DNA from: Lutjanus erythropterus
Taxonomy: Eukaryota; Chordata; Actinopteri; Lutjaniformes; Lutjanidae
Length of the DNA: 64,000 nt
Reading direction: 5' to 3'
Assembly (NCBI GenBank): GCA_020091685.1
Contig: CM034603.1
Coordinates: 34,209,696 to 34,273,695 of the forward strand
The translations under genes and the position numbers were made by a program. Below the pieces are notes generated by a model. That model was not told the DNA's origin, ran no database searches, and saw only the letters and a program-made list of their open reading frames with translations. Numbering within the stretch: position 1 is the stretch's first letter; each line of letters opens with the position of its first letter. Below, in pieces: positions 48,101 to 57,100 of the stretch.

Positions 48101-51100
48101 GACCTTTAGACTTTTAAAAAAAGTTTCATGCACCAACAGCGGCGTTACGTAAAGGTAACTTGTTTTATTTCCGTGCACCAGCTCCGCCATCCTCAGGTGA
48201 AGTCGTAATATCAGTGAGCAGCACTTGTGCAACTCTGCAGCGTTGGCACACAATACCAGGAAATGTGATCATGTTTACATCATGTGGAGTCTTCGGACTC
48301 CACGTGCTCACAGAGAACACGGGGGGGGGGGGGCAGCCTCGCTTCTGCCCCCACCCCATATCCTGTTGTGTGGAATGAATAGAGGGGGGGAGGGGGACAT
48401 CTAACTCCTTTGAAAAGACATGTGGGAGGCAAAACTAACAAGCCCGGCTAGCTCAGTCGGTAGAGCATGAGACTCTTAATCTCAGGGTCGTGGGTTCGAG
48501 CCCCACGTTGGGCGATAATGTTTTTGAGGAGCCACTTCTGACAACAGCAGCATGATTACTCATCATGATATGAGATAATGAACATGTTGAAACACAGTCA
48601 CTCCTGTGGGGGTGTCAACTTTTGTACAAACACTCTGAGTTCATGTAAGATCATTGTGGGAAGTTGTAGAAACAGAGCAACTTTGAGCCTGTTTATACCT
48701 GTTATTAACATGCATAAGATAAGATAAGATAAGATAAGATAAGATAAGATAAGATAAGATAATACACAATAAGATATAGATGAGACAGGACTTAATTAAT
48801 CCCGAAGGAAAATGGCAGAGATTGCTCCACAATTACAGCAACATAGAACAAAACAATAGAAAATTATTAATATTTAGTATTAAATATAAAATGTGAAAGG
48901 AGTAAACAACAACAATGTAACATAAGCTAAATAAAAAAGTAAGCTAAAATAAACTAAAATAGAAAAGTACCATTGGCGATGAAATTGAAGGTAATATTGG
49001 TGATATTGAAAAAAAAAAAAAAAAAGTAATATTGCACCTGATATCAAACCCAATATTGTACATGATACTGTAATATTTTCTTGGGTGATCCAGTCACAAG
49101 TGAACACCAAGTGTAGGAGCCTAAATCCAGTTCATTTATTTTTGGTTAAAAAGGTTAGTAATAAATAATTTAAGTTAATTTAAAAACATAAGTTAATTGA
49201 TTTAGAAGGATCTACACACATGTGACCACTTCTGATCGGATCATCATTTCAGTTTGCAAAGACCAAATGCGTTTGCCAAATTTATTAGAGGGCCTTTTTT
49301 TTTAAAGGAAGTTCTGGGGCTTCGTCCACAGGTTGTCTGTTGGTTAGTGGTTAGTGTTTACTGTTTCCGTAAAACTTGACATATTTCAGTTCAGTTCGGT
49401 TCATTTTGCACAAACATTTCCAGTTCATCTTTTCAGTTATGATGTTTGTAATCATGACAGAAAGTCTCCCTGGCTGTTTTCTCTTCCTCTGTTGTCTCTG
49501 CAGGGAGTGAAGCGCTGCAGTCCCATAACGGGCTGTGAGGAGTTCTACTACCCTCCCTGGAAGAGAGCTCTGTTCAGATGGCTGGTCAGCCTGCCCATCT
49601 GCCTCCTCTGTCTCTGCTTTGTCTTCCTCGCTATGCTCCTCTGCCTGGAACTGCAGGTTTGGACAGATAACGCGGCAATGCAAGTTTAATGGAAAGGAAT
49701 GGAGTTGATACAGCATCGTCTGGGGCTGATAAATGGGGATGATTTTGTATAAATGCATTTCCTGTAAAGAGCTTAAATCCACCCTTTCGTGTAAACGTCA
49801 GGCAGAAAAAGCAGCATTACAGTTTATTATAAGCCGTAAAGCTAAGATCCATGTCTACAGTTTACAAACACATTAAACAAAGCACGTTCAAATCTACCTT
49901 TTGCCAGCTCATATTCATTTAATCACCTTTTAAAAATAGCTGTGGGATTTGAGAGATATGAATGAGCAGTACTTATTAAATATTTATCACGTCTCTAATG
50001 CACCTTGCAGGAAGTGGTGATGGAGATTCAGGAGCTACCTGGTATCACAAGATTCATTCCTAAGATACTTCTGGCCCTCACTGTAACCGTATGTGATGAA
50101 GTGTACAAGAAGATTGCCTACTGGCTTAATGACATGGGTAAGAGACACAAAATGAGCTCTCTGGGCACAATAACTGTGAATTATTATCTCTGTGATATGT
50201 AATGGAGGAATTACTCTAAGACATTAAATTAAAGTGGGACATGTTTGCCCCTGATTGTAATTTCGGATCCGAGTCTATTTTTATGCTGCCTAGGTACTAA
50301 TATTGAAAGCTTTAAAGGGACAGTTTTGATTTTTTTTTAAGTGGTCTTGTATGAGGTACTTATTTAAAAATGCTCATCCAAACCCAAAACAATATCAGTT
50401 TAAGTGTGCGCTACATTTAGAATATTTTCACAGATTCACCTTGCCTTCAGATGGCACTTTCTGACAGGAAACTGCTGTTATATTAGCCAAACATCGCTCT
50501 CTAAACCAGCCAAACTCCATAGGAAAAATCAATAATTTTACCTGGCAGAACATAGGGGTTGCCGATCTGTTGCTGCCTCGATCTGTTAGTTTGTTTGTGT
50601 TATTTTGTGACTTTAGTGAATCCAAATAATCCTTTTAAAACACAGAGGTCATACAATGACATTAACAAACTAACTGATCGAGGCAGCAGTAGAACAGCAA
50701 CTCCTGCTTTCTGTGAGGTAAAATGACTAATTTTGTCTATGGGGTTTGGCTTGTTTGGAGAGAGTGATATTTGCCTTATATAATGGTGGTTTCTCATCAG
50801 AAAAAAACTGTCTGACAGCAAAGTAAAGTGGTGAAAATATTCTAAATATTGCACACACTTAATGTTTTCAGGTGGACCTTTTAAAAGTGGCTAAAATAAT
50901 TTTTTTGCTGACCCTGCCCACAACAGTACATCCATCACCATTAACTGTAGCTACTATACTGATTATGGATAGGTACCTCATATGACCCCAAATCCAAACT
51001 ATCCCTTTAAAAGTACCTGCCCTTTGCATTCTCTATAAAAGATCAATGATGCAGCCAAAGGTAAAATCTTTTTACTGTCATTCAGCTGCACATTAACAAA

Positions 51101-54100
51101 TGCTTCTCTTGTATTTATTTCCTCTTCCAGAGAACTACAGACTTCAGAGTGCCTATGAGAATAATCTCATCATCAAGATGGTTTTTGTAAGTCTTCCTTC
51201 CTCCTCTTCTGCTCGGGCTGAAATACAGTCAATGATTGAGTGACTGACTGTCTGTTTGACTTCCTGTAACGTTTACTTCCTGTGGTTGCTTTACAGTTTG
51301 AATTCATCAATTCTTACCTTAGCCTTTTCTACATCGGATTCTACCTCAAGGACATGGAGCGACTCAAGGAGGTAACAACAGCTTTGAGCAGTAGTGTGAA
51401 TAAGACAAGATTTTGTTCTCAAAGTGACAAATATGTGTCATGGTTTTTGTTTTTGTTGGACACTTCCTGTTTTATTTTGTAGGCTTGGTTCTCCCTCGTG
51501 TGTCTTTGTTGTTTTTACTTCCTGTCTTTGTCTGTTTTCCTGCCCTTTTGATTGTCATGTGTTTCACCTGTTTGCCCACCTGTGTCTCCTTAATTCAGTC
51601 TATTTAGTCCCTGTGTTTCTCTGTGTCCTTGTCAGTTCGTTTTGTGTGTTTCTGTGTCAGAGAGTTTCTTCTGGACGGTTTTTTGAGTTTGCCTTTTTGT
51701 GGATGCTGTTCTGTTGGTCTTTAGATTTTACCTCCCTGTATAATAAAACAGGAAGTGTCCAACAAAAACCAAAACCATGACAATATGGAGCTTTTGCAGA
51801 ACAATGGCCACGGTGGACAACAGTGTTAATTGAAAACTAAGTTAAGCCCCACCCCTGTTAGTCACTGTTACCATGTCTGCCAGTCAAACTTTCCATTTCA
51901 ATATGGTAAATATTATGCCGTTTGCAATGATAATGGTGACAATTTACCACTGGAAATTCTTTGTAGCTCTGAAACAATGGGTCATTGATTTCCCACAGAA
52001 GTTGACAAAAGCAGGCAGGGAAAAACATTAACTGTGGTTTGCAACTTTCAGTATTTCCAGCTGACTTGTTTTAGAACAAGGATCTTTTGAAAGGGGTCTT
52101 AAATATGCACTGTGCTCAAAGACAGGGATAAACCTGCAGTCCTGGAGTAAAAAGTCAGCGTTCTCACCGTTTGATGATCTGTGCAGAAGAAATGCAAATA
52201 AAGAAATGGCTCTGAGTGTAGAGCTAGTATTCTAAGTATTATAAATACTGTTACTTCACTCATAATCCTGTTTATTTTGGCTTACGCACTTACAAGAGAA
52301 AACCCTTCTTAGATGAGGAGAAGCCAGAGTGTTTGGCTGGAGCAGAATAGAGCTGCTAATATTACCTTAAAGGGATAGTTCATCCAAAAATTTAAATTCT
52401 GTCATTATCTACTCACCCTCATGCCGATTGAGGGTTGGGTTTATTTTGTTAGTTTGCAAAACACTGCTGGAGTTTCACAGGAAAACAGTGCTGCAGAATC
52501 TCCCAAACAATGAAGTGAATGGTGACCAGTTTTTAAACATAAAAAACAACTTGAAGAAAAACATAAAATGCCCCCATGCTGCTCGTCTGGTGTAATCCAA
52601 GTCTCCTAAAGTCCCGACATGCCGTTTGCACACCGTCACACCACACACACCCAGTTCAGACGGTGTGAATGTGAACGTGGCCAGATACCAAAAGCTAATG
52701 GTCACTCCAGAGCCAGTAAGGCCTCAGCAGCAAAACCTCAGCAAGTGTTTTGAGTTTAGCAATGATGCGTTTTACTGCTTATCAATTTAATGTTTCATTT
52801 TGTGAGATGAAGAACGTGTTATATCTTCTTCCAAGACTTACATAGTCTTGCTTTAATGTCTTGTGCTGTATCAGATGCTGCAAAAGTGCTAAGATCACTT
52901 ATACCTTCAGTCAGACTTATTATCTATCTCACATGCGCTTATTAAACACTGTTGGATTGCGTGCATGTGATTTCCCTTTAGCACCTCTTGCACATTCATC
53001 ACAGTAACAGATGTTGTCCTGCTCCTCACAGATGCTAGCGACTCTACTGATCTTCCGCCAGTTCCTCCAGAACATCAAAGAGGTCCTCCAGCCGTATCTC
53101 TACGAGCAAAACAAGCTGGGCGTCTTCACCCCAAAGGTGCTGTGGGAGCTGCTCCAAGCCATCATGCTCAAGTACGGCCGCCTGGCTCTGGGAAAGGCCC
53201 AGGCCTCGATGACAGCCTATTCCTTCCTGGGTCCCAGAGGGATCCCCGTCAGTCACGCCGCTAACGGCAACCCAGAGCCGAGGAGGAGGGGGGATCTGAA
53301 AGCTGGCTTCAGGCTGTCGGAGGAAGAGTGGGACATGAACGACAGCAATCTGAAGCAACGTAAGGTCAGCTTCACCGAGAAGGTCGACTACCAGGATGTC
53401 ACGACGGAGACGCAGACGGTGTACGACAGCTTCCTCGAGGACAGTCCCACACTGGTAGAGGAGGGGATGGATCCGTCCAGTATTTTTGACAGCTGTGATG
53501 AAGACAGTGATTATGAATTGCTGGCTCAAGTATGTGGTCTGTTTGTTACTATGATTTTATCATCCTATTTTTTTTTTTTAGCTCTGTGGCTTTGGCTTCT
53601 TTTTCTACTCTGCAAAAAATCTCCATGGTAACCAGTGATTTTGTGTAAATGTTCAAGCCATTTCCACTGAAAGCTTCAGTGTGTAAAATGTGGGGGGATC
53701 TATCAGCAGAAATTCTGATTTCACGATTCCTTAATTGATTTTTTTATTGCTGAATCTATTGTATATATATTTAAATAAGTAGCGCATAGTCCATTAGCTT
53801 GAGGCTAACACATAATGGGAATTACCATTAAAGTGTTAATGAAAATTAGCATAATAATCACAGTCATATTATCTTAACAAACATCTATTGTAACTTAATC
53901 TCTTACTGTAGCTTCAACACTCTGACCAGCTACAGCAACCTCAAAGGATCAAAACTCATATTCAGCTGTATATATTTGCAGTATTATGCAGTAAAGCAAT
54001 GATGCTGCTGAAATAAAACTGAGGAAGTTGTGATGTGCATTGTTTTTGGAAATATGAATCATGATAATAAGTGTATGATTCAACTTTTTCCTGTGGTCTG

Positions 54101-57100
54101 GTGTTAAGAAAAAGAATCGCAATATATATCAGTATCGAATCAGAAGAAAAGTATATCATACCAGCCTACTAAACCTTACACACTGGTCCTATAAAGAAAC
54201 AGAAATCTCTCATTTTAATTCTCATAATTGCAACTTTCTCCAATCCAGTTCAACTTATTTTATGTAGCTTAATGAATTAAGTCATCTCATGTCTGTGGAG
54301 GTTGGTCTCATCCAAATTAAATTATCCAAGATGTCTCTGTGGTCAATAGAGAAAGTATCGTAGTCTAATGTTTACATTAGCAGGAGACCAAGGAGAATGC
54401 CACTGTGTCCTCTCCAAAGGAATCGGACTCTGTCTGTCAGAGGAGAAAGAACGCGGCTGAGGGGAAAGAGGATAAGAAGTCGTGGATCGATCCACCAGAA
54501 GAACCCAAAACTGTCACTCTGACCCAGGCCGAGATTGAGAGCTGTATGCAAACATACGAGGTGGGACTCATTTTACTATCTCCTGTCATACAGTATCAGG
54601 TCACCTAGACATATGTTAGAGACTGTGTTGAGTTATATGTTTACATTATCCCAAATGTTTCCAACAATGTTCAAATGCAGAGAAATCTGTGATTTATTCA
54701 AGGTAACAGTACTTTTCCTACTAGCTGCTGCTGGCTACTCGCTAGTTGTGATAACTTACAGAAAAACACAGGATACGACAGAGAGTGAGGACGGAAAATG
54801 GTGAATGTGACTAAAGGTAACACGAGTAAAACTTTACCTCGTCCATGAGCATGATTTCTGCCCGAGTCATGTCAGGTAGATTTTCACTAGTGATCGTAAC
54901 AGTTGTTTGACAGCGAAGGAAACAACTCCCATGATCCCATGCTACTTCACAACGCCATAAAACTTATGTGTTTTCCTATTATCTTAATGTGAAAGAGACT
55001 GCTAAAGGCCGAGTTATATATTGTGCATTTCAAAAGTTTTAAATGTAACTGGGGGGAACCCTGAAAATGATCTGTATCCATTTTCACAAATACTAATGCA
55101 GTTTGACGATGTTTGACACCGGCAGGACACGCTGCAGGACTACCAGGAAATGTTCATCCAGTTTGGCTATGTGGTGCTCTTCTCCTCTGCGTTTCCCCTG
55201 GCGGCCATGTGCGCCCTTATCAACAACATCATCGAGATCCGCAGCGACGCCCTGAAGCTCTGCACCGGCCTGCAGAGGCCCTTTGGACAGAGGGTGGAGA
55301 ACATCGGACAGTGGCAGGTCAGTGAGGTTTGTTTTGGAAAATGTCAGCGAAGAGCCTCCAGGCTGCATGGCGCGTAGTGGTGGACGTCTGATCGGGTCAG
55401 CGAGCCTCTTTCGAGCGTCTCTTTCTCTCTCGCTCTGTTTCTCCAAATCAGACCGCAATGGAGGCCATGGGCTTGATAGCCATTATAGTCAACTGTTACC
55501 TGATTGGTCAGTGTGGGCAGCTTCAGCGTCTGTTCCCCTGGCTGAGTCCTGAGATGACCATCATCTCCATCGTCTTACTGGAGGTATGAGCTGTGCGCCG
55601 CAAATACAAGTTTGTCCAAGAAGAGTTTTGTAGTTTTGAGAGAATGAAGTTTTATTCCCCTACTTATGGAAGGCCGCAACTGCCAAAATCAAAAATTAAT
55701 AAATGACTCAATAAATAAATTAACATGCCTTTAAATGCATAAATGTTGGCACTAATTAATTTAAATCTGACACAAATTGATATTTCTGTTTGTATTCATT
55801 ATTTATTATCTATTTATTCACTTTCCCATGGACACAAGAAAATAATGTAGAAATAAATAATTTAACAATGAATAAATTCTGAAATAAAATGGAAATGGGA
55901 AAGTAAATAAACAGGGGAACCAACAGAAAGGTAAATAAACCCAGAAGCAAATTAAAACAGACATATCAAGTTGTATTGCATTTTATGAATAAATGAATCC
56001 CCACATATTTAGTACTGTTTTTGTACATTTAATGGCATTTAAATATATTTACTGAGTAATTTATTGTGTTGGTTTTCCCCATAAAATGACACCTTTTGAT
56101 ATTACAAAAGAAGTACAAATGTGCATGGCCTGCTGTTTTTTGTTGTGACTTTGCAAAACCTTTAAATCTATTATTCAATCCACTAAGAGATGTGTTTTTT
56201 TTCGCTCTGAAGTAATAAAAGAAAACACAGACTAGAAAACAGAACGTGATTGTGCTTTGATGTAACCGTGTTGTTGAGCCTGTCCCTTTGTGGTCTCGGT
56301 GGTTTACAGCACTTTGCAATCCTCCTAAAGTACATCATCCATGTTGCCATCCCTGATATCCCTGGCTGGGTAGCAGAAGAAATGGCCAAGCTAGAGTACC
56401 GACGAAGGGAAGCTTTCAAGGTATAGTTGTATCATAGCTTGAAAGACCTTCGGCCAAATGCCAGGCTTGCTGCTGGCTGCACTTTGTAAAGTTTATATAT
56501 ATTGTATTTCTATGTATATATGCATCCATTTGTGTCCCTTGGTCACACTAGTGCAGCCCAACAACAACATAACTGTGTGTGATTGATGTTTGTCTGTATA
56601 TTGATGTATCACATCAGTGACACTTGTCTTGATGGTGTCTTAGATGAGCCTCTTCAAGAGATAGAAAACCCAACTTTGAGAAGAAGTCAGCATATTTAGT
56701 GCAAACAAGTCCCAAACCGCTTGTTTGTGTGAACTAACCGCTGGATAAGATGACAACTTCTTCAACAGTGAAGATGATAAAGATGCTACATGAGAGAAAG
56801 AGAGCAAACAGGCTCAGTTACTCAAAGTAAACACTCTGATCTGAAGCTGCTGAAGTGCTGCTTTCGCTGCTAACTTGCATTAGAGGGACAGTTTGGATTA
56901 TTTGATGTGGGGCTGTTTGAAGTACTTATCTGTAGACAGTGTATTAGCCTTTTCTGACAGGACATCGCCATAACATAAGCCAGATATCGCTCTCTGAACC
57001 AGCCAAACTCCATCTGCAAAATCAGTCATTTTACCTTGCAGAACATGGGGGTTGCCGATCCACCGCTGCCTTGATCTGTTAGCTTGTTTGTGTTATTTTG

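Larger units (their letters stand above)
47109..49503 (+). other. ano8: ano8 intron 8
   Basis: A 2395-bp intron. It carries a G homopolymer (about 48320-48331), an intact tRNA-Lys gene (48442-48514), and an AAGAT microsatellite with a LINE-tail-like flank (48714-48830). The rest shows no recognised element. Confidence 0.7.

Noticed and set aside
48160..48378. Overlapping open frames on both strands near the tRNA
   Set aside because: They cross a G homopolymer and have no recognisable domain. The only supported gene nearby is the tRNA.
53044..53529. 161-codon reverse-strand open frame
   Set aside because: Complete antisense shadow of ano8 exon 13.
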